Of a DNA stretch of 64,000 nt, positions 16,811 through 26,200 are shown piece after piece. The DNA comes from Paenarthrobacter histidinolovorans. GTDB lineage: Bacteria; Actinomycetota; Actinomycetes; Actinomycetales; Micrococcaceae. The notes beneath the pieces were generated by a model. The model saw only the letters and a program-made list of their open reading frames with translations. It was not told the origin of the DNA and did no database searches. Made by a program: the position numbers and the translations under genes. Within the stretch, counting starts at the first letter, position 1; each line of letters starts with the position of its first letter. The DNA is taken from NCBI RefSeq assembly GCF_014647595.1, contig NZ_BMPM01000001.1:186001-250000 (forward strand). Direction: 5' to 3'.

Positions 16811-17815
16811 ATGATCCAAACCTCCGCCCGGCTACTGCAGCTGCTGTCACTGTTGCAGGTCCGCCGGGAATGGACCGGCCCTGCCCTTGCCCACCGCATG
16901 GGAGTCACTGAGCGCACAGTGCGCCGGGACATCGACAAATTGCGCAATCTGGGATACCCCATACACGCCTCCCCCGGCATTGCAGGCGGCTACCAACTGG
17001 GTGCCGGTGCCCAATTGCCGCCACTGCTTCTGGACGACAACGAAGCCCTGGCAGTGGCTTTGGGCCTCAACTCCGTGGCTGCCGGGCCTGTGGCAGGGAT
17101 CGGTGAAGCATCTGTCCGCGCCCTGGCCAAGGTGGAGCAGGTTCTTCCTTCCAGGCTCCGTCCCAAGTTCGCCATGCTCAAGGCAGCAGTCACGACGCTT
17201 CCCAGCAACGCGGCCAGCGTCGATCCCCAGCAACTGACTGTGGTCTCGGCCGCAATATCGGATCGGCGCCAGATTTCCTTTGAGTACGTCAGGTCCGATG
17301 GCGAAGCCTCGCGCAGGCTGGTGGAACCGTACCGGCTGGTGGACACGGGTCGCCGCTGGTACCTGGTTGCCTGGGACGTGGAGCGTGAGGACTGGCGAAC
17401 GTTCAGGGCAGACAGATTTGCCTCGCTGCCGAGCGAACGGAAAAAGTACACTCCCCGTCCGTTGCCGGCAGAAGATCTGGCAGCGTACGTTCAGCAATCG
17501 ATCACCCGCTCCCCCTACAGGTTCGACGTCGTAGTGCGGCTCCGCGCCCCGCTCGCCGAGGTAGCCGCCGTCGTCAGTTCCCAGTACGCGACGCTGACCG
17601 CCGACGGACCGGAGGCAACCATTCTGCGGTCCGGATGGGACAACCTGTCAGCGCCGGCAGCCTACCTCGCTGCGCTGGACCTGGACTTCGAGATTCTCGA
17701 ACCTGAGGAATTCCGCTCCTTTGCACTGCACCTCTCGCGCCGGCTCAGTGCTGCCGCCGGACCTGAAACCGGCACCGAAGTTGTCGCTGCGGACGCCGGA
17801 CCCCAGCCACAGTAG
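16811..17815 (+). CDS. WYL-domain helix-turn-helix transcriptional regulator
   Basis: A 334-residue regulator. An N-terminal winged HTH (TSARLLQLLSLLQVRREWTG...RTVRRDIDKLRNLGYPI) is followed by a WYL domain at about 140-215 (RRLVEPYRLVDTGRRWYLVAWDVERED) and a C-terminal WCX extension. WYL proteins bind nucleic acid or small ligands and often act on DNA-damage or stress genes. The frame stays open far upstream, but ATG 16811 starts the conserved HTH. It ends 13 bases before hrpA, so the two are probably cotranscribed. The target is not evident. Confidence 0.9.
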   Translation: MIQTSARLLQLLSLLQVRREWTGPALAHRMGVTERTVRRDIDKLRNLGYPIHASPGIAGGYQLGAGAQLPPLLLDDNEALAVALGLNSVAAGPVAGIGEASVRALAKVEQVLPSRLRPKFAMLKAAVTTLPSNAASVDPQQLTVVSAAISDRRQISFEYVRSDGEASRRLVEPYRLVDTGRRWYLVAWDVEREDWRTFRADRFASLPSERKKYTPRPLPAEDLAAYVQQSITRSPYRFDVVVRLRAPLAEVAAVVSSQYATLTADGPEATILRSGWDNLSAPAAYLAALDLDFEILEPEEFRSFALHLSRRLSAAAGPETGTEVVAADAGPQPQ

Positions 17816-17828
17816 ACTGGCAGCAGCC

Positions 17829-20800
17829 ATGACACTTCAAATTTCCTACCCCGCAGAGCTGCCCGTATCCGAGCGCCGCGAGGATCTGATGGCGGCCATC
17901 GCCGCAAACCAGGTGACCATCATTGCCGGCGAGACAGGTTCGGGCAAGACCACACAGATCCCCAAGATGTGCCTCGAACTTGGCCTGGGTGACAAGGGCC
18001 TGATCGGGCATACGCAGCCGCGCCGCCTGGCGGCCCGCACAGTCGCCGAACGCATCGCCTCCGAACTCGACGTGGAGATCGGCCAGGAAGTGGGCTTCCA
18101 GGTCCGTTTCACCGGCGAAGTCAGCGCATCCACCAAGATCAAGCTGATGACGGACGGCATCCTGCTCGCCGAGATCCAGCGCGACAAGCTGCTCAGGAAA
18201 TACAGCACCATCATCATTGACGAAGCCCACGAGCGAAGCCTCAACATCGACTTCATCCTGGGCTACCTCAAGCGCATCCTGCCGCAGCGTCCGGACCTGA
18301 AGATCATCATTACCTCGGCAACCATTGATCCCCAGCGCTTCGCCAAGCACTTCGGCAGTGATGAAGAGCCTGCACCCATCATTGAGGTTTCCGGCCGCAC
18401 CTACCCGGTGGAGATCCGCTACCGCCCGCTTTCACAGCCGGCGGACGCGGACGATGAAAGCTCCGACGACGAGCTCGAAGAGGACCGCGACCCCCTGGAC
18501 GCCGTCTGCGATGCCGTGGACGAGCTCGCCAAGGAAGCGCCGGGAGACATTCTCATCTTCTTCTCCGGCGAGCGCGAAATCCGCGACGCCGCCGAAGCCA
18601 TCAACGGCCGCATCCAAAGCAACCGGCGCCTTGCAGGCACCGAGGTACTTCCCCTCTTTGCCCGGTTGAGCCTCCAAGAGCAACACCGTGTCTTCAATCC
18701 CGGGGGCAAACGGCGCATCATCCTGGCCACCAACGTGGCAGAAACCTCGCTCACCGTCCCGGGTATCAAGTATGTGATCGACACCGGTACGGCACGCATC
18801 TCCCGCTACTCCCACCGGACCAAGGTCCAACGCCTGCCGATCGAACGCGTTTCGCAGGCATCGGCCAACCAGCGTTCAGGGCGTTGCGGCCGCGTGTCGG
18901 AGGGCATCGCGATCCGCTTGTACTCGGAGGAAGACTTCGAGTCGCGCCCTCAGTTCACGGACCCGGAAATCCTCCGGACCAACCTCGCGGCCGTCATCCT
19001 GCAGATGACGGCCATGGGAGTTGCCCGCGGACCCAAGGACGTTGAGGACTTCCCGTTTGTGGAACCTCCGGAAACCAGGGCCATCAACGACGGCGTGACG
19101 CTGCTGCGCGAACTCGGCGCCTTAAGCCCGGCAAAGTCCCCTGACGCCCGGGGCAACGGCCGCAGCGGCGGTGGACTCACCGCCGTCGGGCAGAAACTCG
19201 CCCAGCTTCCCGTCGATCCCCGGCTTGGCCGCATGATCGTGGAGGCGGGAAAACGGGGATGCGTCCGCGAAGTCATGATCCTCGCTGCTGCACTGACCAT
19301 TCAGGATCCTCGGGAACGTCCGACTGACAAGCAACAGCTTGCCGCCGAAAAGCATGCCCGTTTCCGCGACGAGATCTCGGACTTCACCGGATTCCTCAAC
19401 CTCTGGAACTACATCCAGGAGAAACAGCGCGAGCTGTCCTCCACCCAGTTCCGCAAACTGTGCCGCAATGAGTTCATCAACTACCTGCGCGTGCGCGAGT
19501 GGCAGGACCTTTTCACGCAGCTCCGGCAGTTGGCCAAACCCCTGGGCATCGCACTGGACAACAAACGCGAAGCCGACCCCGTGGGGAACTACGAAGGCAT
19601 CCACATCAGCTTGCTTTCGGGACTGCTCAGCCACATCGGACTGCTTGATGAGCGCAAGCGCGAATACGCCGGTGCCCGCGGCAGCCGTTTTGCGATCTTC
19701 CCTGGTTCGGCCTTGTTCAAGAAGTCGCCCACCTTCGTCATGGCCGCAGAGCTGGTGGAGACCAGCAGGCTTTGGGCCCGCGTTGCCGCCAAGTTCGATC
19801 CTTTGTGGGCCGAGCAGGTAGCCCCTGATCTGGTGAAGCGTTCCTACAGCGAGCCGCACTGGTCTTCCCGCCAAGGTGCCGTGCTGGCCCATGAGAAGGT
19901 GACGCTCTACGGAGTGCCCATCATTCCGAACCGCCGGATAAATTACGGGCGCATCGATCCCGAGCTCTCCCGGGAATTGTTCATCCGCCATGCGCTGGTG
20001 GAAGGCGAGTGGAAAACGCATCACAAGTTCTTCCATCGCAACCGGGCCCTCCTGCAGGAAATCGAAGAGCTCGAAACCCGCATGCGGCGGCGCGACATCC
20101 TGGTTGATGACCAGACGCTCTTCGAATTCTATGACGCACGCGTGGGCAAGGACGTGGTCTCCGAGAGGCACTTTGATAAGTGGTGGAAGGACGCCCGCCA
20201 GTCGGATCCGTACTTGCTGGACTTCGATCAATCCCTTTTGATGAGCGAAGACGCCGACGCACTGGATGACTCCGCGTATCCGAAAACGTGGCTTCATAAG
20301 GGCTTCGAGCTCCCCCTGAGCTACGAGTTCCACCCTGTGGCACCTGGGTCTGCTCCCAATCCGTCCGATGGCGTCACCGCCGAAGTTCCGGTTCTTTTCC
20401 TCAACCAGCTGGACGACGCCCCGTTCCGCTGGCAGATTCCGGGCCAGCGGGTGGAGCTGGTGACTGCGCTCATCAAGTCTCTTCCAAGGCAGGTACGGAA
20501 GAACTTTGTGCCGGCACCTGATGTCGCCAGGCAGGCCACCGCGGCGTTGGAAGCGGACTTCGATCCCGCCATTGACGAGCTGGAGCCTTCCCTGGAATTG
20601 GTCCTGCGCCGGCTCAGGGGGCACATCATTCCGCCCGGCTCATGGAACTGGGATGCGGTACCTCCCCATTTGCGCGTCAGCTTCAAAGTGGTGGACAGCA
20701 AGGGGAAGGTCCTGGACGAGGGCAAGGACCTTGCCGAACTGCAGGAAAAGCTGGCACCGGCCACCCGCCGCGCCATCGCCGAATCACTGGGTGCCACGCC

Positions 20801-21761
20801 CGCGACCACGCTGCGTGCCCCAAGCGGCAAGGGAAGCGGCGCGCAAGCGACGCCGGCATCCGCTACCCCGGCACCAGATGAAGGCACGGTGGCAGAACGG
20901 ACCGGCATCATCGAGTGGGATTTCGGCACGGTGGATCGCCAGGTCAGCCGCACGGTAAAGGGCCATGCCGTCACGGGGTTCCCCGCAGTGATGGACGAAG
21001 GCACGTCAGTGGCCCTGCGGGTGTTCCAAAGCAAGGCAGAGCAGGAAGCCGCCATGCGAAGCGGCGTCATCCGGCTGCTGGCCCTGCGGATTCCGTCCCC
21101 TGACCGTTACGTCCTGGAACACTTGAGCAACACCGAAAAACTCACTTTCAGCCAGAACCCCCACGGTTCGGTGAGCGCCCTGATTGCGGACTGCGCATTG
21201 GCTGCCATCGACAAACTGGTGCCCGGGGAACTGCCCTGGGACAGGGAGTCCTTCGATGCCCTGTACGAAGTAGTCAGGGCAGAACTGATCGATACCGTCT
21301 TCACGGTGACGGCCGTCGTCGAACGCATCCTGGCAAGTACGCGACGCATCCAGAAAGCTCTGAAGTCCAACGCCAGCCTGCCCCTCATCAGCGCCCTCAA
21401 TGACATGAAGAGCCAGTTGGAGCAGCTGGTCTTCCCCGGTTTTGTGGCACAGACGGGCTACGCACAGTTAAGCCAGTTGCCGCGGTACCTTCAGGCCATT
21501 GAGAAACGCCTGGAGAAGCTCCCAGGCAACGTGCAGCGGGACAGCCTGAACATGGGCATTGTGCAGGCGTTGGAGGACGACTACGACGACGCCGTGTCGG
21601 CGCTGCTCCCGGGACGCCGGGTCGGCGCGGAGTTAACCCGGGTGCGCTGGATGATCGAGGAGCTGAGGGTGAGCCTCTTCGCGGTGGAACTAGGCACGGC
21701 ATATTCGGTTTCGGAGAAGCGCATCCGCACAGCCCTGAACCAGGCACTGGCCCCGGCCTAG
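17829..21761 (+). CDS. hrpA: ATP-dependent RNA helicase HrpA
   Basis: A 1310-residue DEAH-box helicase, close to the 1300 residues of the E. coli enzyme. Walker A GETGSGKT is at 34-41, DEAH in IIIDEAHERSLN near 131-134, SAT in ITSATIDPQRF, and the helicase C-terminal motif VSQASANQRSGRCGRVSEG follows. The winged-helix/ratchet and OB-fold region and the long HrpA-specific C-terminal extension are present. HrpA acts on RNA and in bacteria is linked to mRNA processing and rescue of collided ribosomes. ATG 17829 gives the usual N-terminus; the upstream extension overlaps the WYL gene and is not conserved. Confidence 0.95.
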   Translation: MTLQISYPAELPVSERREDLMAAIAANQVTIIAGETGSGKTTQIPKMCLELGLGDKGLIGHTQPRRLAARTVAERIASELDVEIGQEVGFQVRFTGEVSASTKIKLMTDGILLAEIQRDKLLRKYSTIIIDEAHERSLNIDFILGYLKRILPQRPDLKIIITSATIDPQRFAKHFGSDEEPAPIIEVSGRTYPVEIRYRPLSQPADADDESSDDELEEDRDPLDAVCDAVDELAKEAPGDILIFFSGEREIRDAAEAINGRIQSNRRLAGTEVLPLFARLSLQEQHRVFNPGGKRRIILATNVAETSLTVPGIKYVIDTGTARISRYSHRTKVQRLPIERVSQASANQRSGRCGRVSEGIAIRLYSEEDFESRPQFTDPEILRTNLAAVILQMTAMGVARGPKDVEDFPFVEPPETRAINDGVTLLRELGALSPAKSPDARGNGRSGGGLTAVGQKLAQLPVDPRLGRMIVEAGKRGCVREVMILAAALTIQDPRERPTDKQQLAAEKHARFRDEISDFTGFLNLWNYIQEKQRELSSTQFRKLCRNEFINYLRVREWQDLFTQLRQLAKPLGIALDNKREADPVGNYEGIHISLLSGLLSHIGLLDERKREYAGARGSRFAIFPGSALFKKSPTFVMAAELVETSRLWARVAAKFDPLWAEQVAPDLVKRSYSEPHWSSRQGAVLAHEKVTLYGVPIIPNRRINYGRIDPELSRELFIRHALVEGEWKTHHKFFHRNRALLQEIEELETRMRRRDILVDDQTLFEFYDARVGKDVVSERHFDKWWKDARQSDPYLLDFDQSLLMSEDADALDDSAYPKTWLHKGFELPLSYEFHPVAPGSAPNPSDGVTAEVPVLFLNQLDDAPFRWQIPGQRVELVTALIKSLPRQVRKNFVPAPDVARQATAALEADFDPAIDELEPSLELVLRRLRGHIIPPGSWNWDAVPPHLRVSFKVVDSKGKVLDEGKDLAELQEKLAPATRRAIAESLGATPATTLRAPSGKGSGAQATPASATPAPDEGTVAERTGIIEWDFGTVDRQVSRTVKGHAVTGFPAVMDEGTSVALRVFQSKAEQEAAMRSGVIRLLALRIPSPDRYVLEHLSNTEKLTFSQNPHGSVSALIADCALAAIDKLVPGELPWDRESFDALYEVVRAELIDTVFTVTAVVERILASTRRIQKALKSNASLPLISALNDMKSQLEQLVFPGFVAQTGYAQLSQLPRYLQAIEKRLEKLPGNVQRDSLNMGIVQALEDDYDDAVSALLPGRRVGAELTRVRWMIEELRVSLFAVELGTAYSVSEKRIRTALNQALAPA

Positions 21762-21779
21762 CCACGCGCAGAACAAGAA

Positions 21780-21812
21780 AACCCGGCGGTGCCTGTACAG
21801 CACCGCCGGGTT
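21780..21812. terminator. Bidirectional terminator between hrpA and the HIT gene
   Basis: Perfect 13-base stem AACCCGGCGGTGC / GCACCGCCGGGTT with a 7-base loop, located between the convergent hrpA and HIT stops. It is flanked by A-rich sequence on the left and TTAATT on the right, suitable for both strands. Confidence 0.88.
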
Positions 21813-21827
21813 AATTCGTTCCTGGAG

Positions 21828-22256
21828 TCAGTCTTCCGGAACAGCGTCTCCGTGTCCGGCCGAACGAAGCGCTGCCCGCAGCTTGACGGCGGTTGCGTCC
21901 ATTACCGCAGGGTCCGGGTTGTGATCGACATTGTGGATCTCAAAGTCTGCTGTGGAATAGGCAGGCCAGACGTGAACATGCAGGTGGTCCACCTCAAAGC
22001 CCTCCATCAGGACGCCGACGCGCCTGGCATCGAAAAGCCCTTCCTGCACCTTGCCGATGCTCTGGGCAACATCCATGACCTTGGCCAGCAGCTCCGGCGT
22101 GGCATGCGTCCAGGAATCGACTTCCGCCCGCGGAACCACCAGTGTGTGGCCTTGGGTCAGAGGGGCAATGGTCAGGAATGCCACCACTTCCTCGTCTTTC
22201 CACACGAAGCGGCCCGGGATCTCCCCGTTGATGATCCTGGTGAACAAAGTGGTCAT
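21828..22256 (-). CDS. HIT-family nucleotide-binding hydrolase
   Basis: A 142-residue histidine-triad protein. The triad is His91, His93 and His95 in VDHLHVHVWP, and the substrate-binding N-terminal half (IPGRFVWKDEEVVAFLTIAPLTQGHTLVVP) is typical of the HINT/FHIT superfamily, which hydrolyses AMP-linked phosphoramidates or dinucleoside polyphosphates. The ATG overlaps the end of the upstream alcohol dehydrogenase by 4 bases, so it is the last gene of a three-gene unit with the dehydrogenase and sulfurtransferase. Confidence 0.93.
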   Translation of the reverse strand: MTTLFTRIINGEIPGRFVWKDEEVVAFLTIAPLTQGHTLVVPRAEVDSWTHATPELLAKVMDVAQSIGKVQEGLFDARRVGVLMEGFEVDHLHVHVWPAYSTADFEIHNVDHNPDPAVMDATAVKLRAALRSAGHGDAVPED

Positions 22257-23407
22257 GCGTCTGCCCTTTCGGAGGGTTCCTGAAGTGTTGCGGTGTCCAG
22301 CACAAAACGGTACTTCACGTCGCCGGCCACCATGCGGTCGTAGGCATCGTTCAATTGCCCGGCGCCAACAATCTCGATGTCGCTGGCCACGCCGTGCTCG
22401 GCGCAGAAGTCCAGCATTTCCTGCGTCTCCTCGATGCCGCCAATCAGGGAACCCGCGTAGGCGAGGCGCCGGCGGATGAGCAGGCCAGGGCTGACCGGAG
22501 GCATGTCGTCGGCAGGAAGTCCGAGTTGGAAGAGCGCGCCGTCCAGCCGCAGGGTGCGGAAGTAGGGGTTGAGATCGTGTGGAGCGGCGACGGTATCAAT
22601 AATGACGTCGATGCTGCGGTTGGCGGCTTCCATCGCGTCGGCATCCTTGGACAGCACTACGTGGTCGGCTCCAAGTTCCCGTGCGGCGTCAAACTTGGAC
22701 TCAGAGGTGGTGAACACCGTGACTTCTGCCCCCATGGCCTTGGCGAGCTTGACGGCCATATGGCCCAGGCCGCCCAGCCCCACCACGCCAACGGCGTCGC
22801 CTTCTTCAACATCGAAATACCTCAGAGGCGAGTAGGTGGTGATCCCTGCACACAGGAGCGGGGCGGCCGCAGCCGGGTCCAGGGCCTCTGGCACCCGGAG
22901 CACGAAGCGCTTGTCCACCACTACCGACGTCGAGTATCCACCCTGCGTAATGGCGTCTGCGTGCCGGGGATCGGCCGCCCCGTAGGTCCCGACGTTGCCA
23001 CGCTCGCAGTACTGCTCCAGGCCTTCAAGGCAGCTGTCGCATTCCCTGCACGAATCCACCATGCAGCCCACGCCAACACGGTCTCCGGTAGCGAAGTCCT
23101 CCACGGCGGATCCCACCCGGGTCACGTGGCCAACAATTTCGTGACCGGGAACCAGCGGATACGGGGGTTCCCGCCATTCGCCCCGCGTTGCGTGCACGTC
23201 AGAGTGGCACAGGCCACAGAATTCGATGGCGATCTCCACGTCGTCTTCACCAGGCTCACGGCGGGCCACCGTCAGGGGCACGAGTCCGCTCACCGCCGAG
23301 GTGGCGCCGTATGCCGCAGCCAACACTCCAGTGGAGGGTCCGGAACCGGTGGTGTCCAAAGAGATGGTCTTCGCGAGGGGTGGGGGCACAGGACGTCCAG
23401 GATTCAT
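22253..23407 (-). CDS. Zinc-dependent NAD(P)-alcohol dehydrogenase
   Basis: A 384-residue medium-chain dehydrogenase of the YahK/cinnamyl-alcohol class. Catalytic-zinc residues lie in CGLCHSD (Cys67) and GHE (His89-Glu90); the structural zinc is held by Cys120, Cys123, Cys126 and Cys134; the nucleotide-binding motif is GLGGLGHMAVKLAKAMGAEV. Related enzymes reduce aldehydes with NADPH, but the natural substrate cannot be read here. It overlaps the sulfurtransferase upstream and the HIT gene downstream by 4 bases each. Confidence 0.93.
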   Translation of the reverse strand: MNPGRPVPPPLAKTISLDTTGSGPSTGVLAAAYGATSAVSGLVPLTVARREPGEDDVEIAIEFCGLCHSDVHATRGEWREPPYPLVPGHEIVGHVTRVGSAVEDFATGDRVGVGCMVDSCRECDSCLEGLEQYCERGNVGTYGAADPRHADAITQGGYSTSVVVDKRFVLRVPEALDPAAAAPLLCAGITTYSPLRYFDVEEGDAVGVVGLGGLGHMAVKLAKAMGAEVTVFTTSESKFDAARELGADHVVLSKDADAMEAANRSIDVIIDTVAAPHDLNPYFRTLRLDGALFQLGLPADDMPPVSPGLLIRRRLAYAGSLIGGIEETQEMLDFCAEHGVASDIEIVGAGQLNDAYDRMVAGDVKYRFVLDTATLQEPSERADA

Positions 23408-24303
23408 GCTTCGACGCTACTCCCGTCGGCCCGGCTCATGCTACTTGGGCCGTCGGTGCCGTCTTCGAAAGGCGCATCTCCAACAGCGACGACATTGGCC
23501 GCGTTGTTGGACCATTGCGAGAACGAACCCGGGAACAGCGCTGCGCTGAAGCCCGCAATCTCCAGGGCTGCGATTTCATGTGAAGCGGTGACGCCGGAAC
23601 CGCAGTACACCGCAACCTTGGAGGATGCGTCCAGGCCCAACGCCTCGAACCGGCGCCGCAGCTCTCCCCCGGGCAGGAAGGTGCCCGCCTCCGAAACGTT
23701 TTCCGTTGTGGGCGCGCTCAAGGCGCCGGGAATGTGACCGGCCCGGGGATCGATGGGCTCCACCTCGCCTTTGTACCGCTCCCCTGCCCGGGCATCGAGC
23801 AACAATCCATCGCGGCTCCATTGCGCCGCTTCCTGCTCAGTGATGGACGGCATGAGGCCATCGCCCAGGGAAACACTCCCGACGGCGGGACCCACCTCGC
23901 CAGCCTCCACGTGGTAACCATGTGAGCGCCAGGCGGACAGGCCGCCGTCGAGCAGGTAAACGGAATCCATCCCGGCGTTGCGGAGCATCCACCACGCCCG
24001 GGCCGCGGCCATGCTGCCGCTGTCGTCGTACGCAACTACGGTGTCGCCGTCGTTGATCCCCCAACGGCGGGCCGACTGCTGGAAGCGGTCCGGCGGGGGC
24101 AACGGATGGCGACCACGTCCGGGCGTGGCGTGGTCCGCCAGTTCCGTCGGGAGATCCACGAAGACCGCCCCCGGAAGATGGGCCTCGAGGTAGCCCGCGT
24201 GCCCGTCGGTCCGGCCAAGGACCCACCGTACGTCCAGGAGTATGGTCCGCTCTCCTGCTTCAAGGCGCTGGTGCAGCTCAGGGGCAGTCATCAGTGTGGC
24301 CAT
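23404..24303 (-). CDS. sseA: 3-mercaptopyruvate/thiosulfate sulfurtransferase
   Basis: A two-rhodanese-domain enzyme of 299 residues. The N-terminal inactive domain contains VVAYDDSGSMAAARAWW, and the C-terminal active loop is YCGSGVTA with catalytic Cys234; CGSGVTA points towards 3-mercaptopyruvate rather than thiosulfate as donor. The frame extends 16 codons further upstream, but ATG 24303 follows GAAGGAGAACCC and gives the standard start. It is divergent, across 70 bases, from a Cds1-like enzyme that may also release sulfide from cysteine, suggesting a sulfur-handling locus. Confidence 0.9.
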   Translation of the reverse strand: MATLMTAPELHQRLEAGERTILLDVRWVLGRTDGHAGYLEAHLPGAVFVDLPTELADHATPGRGRHPLPPPDRFQQSARRWGINDGDTVVAYDDSGSMAAARAWWMLRNAGMDSVYLLDGGLSAWRSHGYHVEAGEVGPAVGSVSLGDGLMPSITEQEAAQWSRDGLLLDARAGERYKGEVEPIDPRAGHIPGALSAPTTENVSEAGTFLPGGELRRRFEALGLDASSKVAVYCGSGVTASHEIAALEIAGFSAALFPGSFSQWSNNAANVVAVGDAPFEDGTDGPSSMSRADGSSVEA

Positions 24304-24373
24304 GGGTTCTCCTTCGTCCGTGGGTGGTGGCCCCGTTGCTGCCGGAACCACTTTTCCAGCCTAGGCTTATCCG

Positions 24374-25456
24374 GTGAGCAATTCGTGTATTCAGGACAGG
24401 ACCTGGGCCAGCGAGGCCATCCGCACCATCGAGGCAGAAAACAACCGCTCGGCGGACACGCATCTCTATGCGGTCCCCTTGCCGGAACAGTGGGGCGTCC
24501 AGCTGTACCTCAAGGATGAGTCCACCCACCGCTCCGGCAGCCTGAAGCACCGCCTGGCAAGGTCGCTGTTCCTCTACGGGCTCGTCAACGGCTGGATTAC
24601 CGAGGGCACCACCATTGTGGAGGCGTCCAGCGGCAGCACGGCCGTCTCGGAAGCCTACTTTGCCCGGCTGATCGGATTGCCCTTCATCGCCGTGATGACC
24701 AAGACCACCAGCCCGGAGAAGATCGCGCTCATTGAAGACTTCGGCGGCTCCTGTTTGCTGGTGGACCACGCCTCGGAGGTCTACGCTGTCGCCGAGGAGA
24801 CCGCCAGGACATCCGGCGGCCACTACATGGACCAATTCACCTACGCCGAGCGGGCAACGGACTGGCGTGGCAACAACAACATTGCAGAATCGATCTTTGA
24901 ACAGCTTGCCCTCGAAGAGCACCCGGTGCCCGAATGGATCGTCGTTGGAGCAGGGACAGGCGGGACCAGCGCAACCATCGGCCGCTACCTCCGCTACAAC
25001 CGCTACCCCACGCGCCTGGCGGTAGTGGACCCGGAAAACTCAGCCTTCTACCCGGCATGGCGGGACGGCAACGCCGCGGCAGCGTCGGGTCTGCCCTCCC
25101 GCATCGAGGGCATCGGCCGGCCCCGCTCGGAACCGAGTTTTGTTCCGGCCGTGATCGACCACATGATCCAGGTGCCCGACGCCGCATCCGTTGCGGCCAT
25201 GCGCCACCTCCGCAAACTGACCGGGCTCCACGCGGGACCTTCCACTGGCACCAACTTGTGGGGTGTGTGGCAGTTGATCGCCCGGATGGTGGCCGAGGGC
25301 CGCAAAGGCAGCATAGTTTCGCTCATGTGCGACGGCGGCGACCGTTATGTAGGCAGCTATTACGACGCCGGGTGGCTGGCCTCCCATGGCCTGGATCCGG
25401 CGCCGCACGAGGAAGTGCTGGACCGGTTCCACGACACAGGCGTGTGGGCCGGCTAG
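24374..25456 (+). CDS. Cds1-like PLP-dependent cysteine desulfhydrase / cysteine synthase-family enzyme
   Basis: A 360-residue fold-type II PLP enzyme. The cofactor lysine is Lys58 in [16 protein letters not shown], the phosphate-binding region is [16 protein letters not shown] near 85-100, and [19 protein letters not shown] is the glycine loop. The length and the unusual extended C-terminus with [13 protein letters not shown] match the actinobacterial group that includes M. tuberculosis Cds1, which converts cysteine to H2S, pyruvate and ammonia. A cysteine synthase role is the alternative. Start is GTG at 24374. It faces the sulfurtransferase gene and overlaps the next gene tail to tail by 4 bases. 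Confidence 0.85.
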   Translation: MSNSCIQDRTWASEAIRTIEAENNRSADTHLYAVPLPEQWGVQLYLKDESTHRSGSLKHRLARSLFLYGLVNGWITEGTTIVEASSGSTAVSEAYFARLIGLPFIAVMTKTTSPEKIALIEDFGGSCLLVDHASEVYAVAEETARTSGGHYMDQFTYAERATDWRGNNNIAESIFEQLALEEHPVPEWIVVGAGTGGTSATIGRYLRYNRYPTRLAVVDPENSAFYPAWRDGNAAAASGLPSRIEGIGRPRSEPSFVPAVIDHMIQVPDAASVAAMRHLRKLTGLHAGPSTGTNLWGVWQLIARMVAEGRKGSIVSLMCDGGDRYVGSYYDAGWLASHGLDPAPHEEVLDRFHDTGVWAG

Positions 25457-26106
25457 ACCTCTACCGACTCCCGCGGAGCAAGCCGGGTGTAGCTGCTGCC
25501 GTACCGTGCACCGATCCGCGTAACGTGTCCTTCAACAACGCCCCGGCCCAGCTCGTTGAGCAAGCCGTCGTGGACGGGAAAGGCCTTGGGAGCGCGGACG
25601 GAAATGACGAAGTCCACAACCTCGCCGATCTTGGACCACGGGGCGTGGATGGGGACCAGCAGTGTTTTTACCGCGATCCCGTCCGGGACCGCGAAGGAGT
25701 CCCCGGGATGGAATACGTTCTCATCCACCAGGTATCCGACATTCGCCACCACTGGAATCTGCGGGTGAATCACGGCATGCTGCCCGCCGAAGGTCCGGAT
25801 ACTGAATCCTGCGGCTTCAAAGTCGGAGCCTGGCTCCACTGAATGCACTTGTGACGCGATGTCGCTGTCTTCCTTAAGGGATCCCGCCACCCCGGCCGGC
25901 GCGTACACCTGCAGGGCGGGGTTTTTCCGAAGGGCTGCGATGACTACGGGCTGGTCGATGTGGTCGTTGTGCTCGTGGGTAACCAGGATGGCGCCCGCAC
26001 CTTCCAGGGCTTCTTCCGACTCGGAGAAGGCTCCGGGATCGATCACCAGGACATTTCCTTCCTTCTCCAACCGGACACAGGCGTGGGTGTACTTGGTGAG
26101 ATTCAT
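25453..26106 (-). CDS. MBL-fold metal-dependent hydrolase
   Basis: A 217-residue metallo-beta-lactamase-fold protein. The metal-binding motif HEHNDH is at 44-49; the later ligands lie in [16 protein letters not shown] and the C-terminal FPVHDG. It resembles the UlaG/YtnP-like small MBL hydrolases, so the substrate is uncertain. It starts about 45 bases from an inverted repeat that precedes the divergent Zur-type gene, so the two may share control. Its stop overlaps the stop of the Cds1-like gene. Confidence 0.88.
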   Translation of the reverse strand: MNLTKYTHACVRLEKEGNVLVIDPGAFSESEEALEGAGAILVTHEHNDHIDQPVVIAALRKNPALQVYAPAGVAGSLKEDSDIASQVHSVEPGSDFEAAGFSIRTFGGQHAVIHPQIPVVANVGYLVDENVFHPGDSFAVPDGIAVKTLLVPIHAPWSKIGEVVDFVISVRAPKAFPVHDGLLNELGRGVVEGHVTRIGARYGSSYTRLAPRESVEV

Positions 26107-26150
26107 GGGGACAGCCTATGGGCGGCCGCTGAGAGTTTCCAAGGTTCCCC

Positions 26151-26177
26151 TGCTGGTAAAATTGAAGTTTGCCAGCA
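26151..26177. promoter_or_regulatory. Inverted repeat in the MBL hydrolase / Zur-type regulator promoter gap
   Basis: Ten-base arms TGCTGGTAAA (26151-26160) and TTTGCCAGCA (26168-26177) match at 9 of 10 positions around a 7-base AT-rich centre. A -10-like TAAAAT overlaps the left arm at 26157-26162, so a bound protein would cover the promoter of the regulator gene. It is a candidate operator, but it does not look like the usual actinobacterial Zur box. Confidence 0.45.
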
Positions 26178-26200
26178 TCCCCAGGGAAATGAGCCTTTTC

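Noticed and set aside
19122..20624. A 500-codon minus-strand frame over hrpA
   Set aside because: Antisense to conserved helicase regions; no ribosome site or domain.
23226..23737. Plus-strand frames over the dehydrogenase and sulfurtransferase junction
   Set aside because: Antisense shadows of two conserved enzymes.
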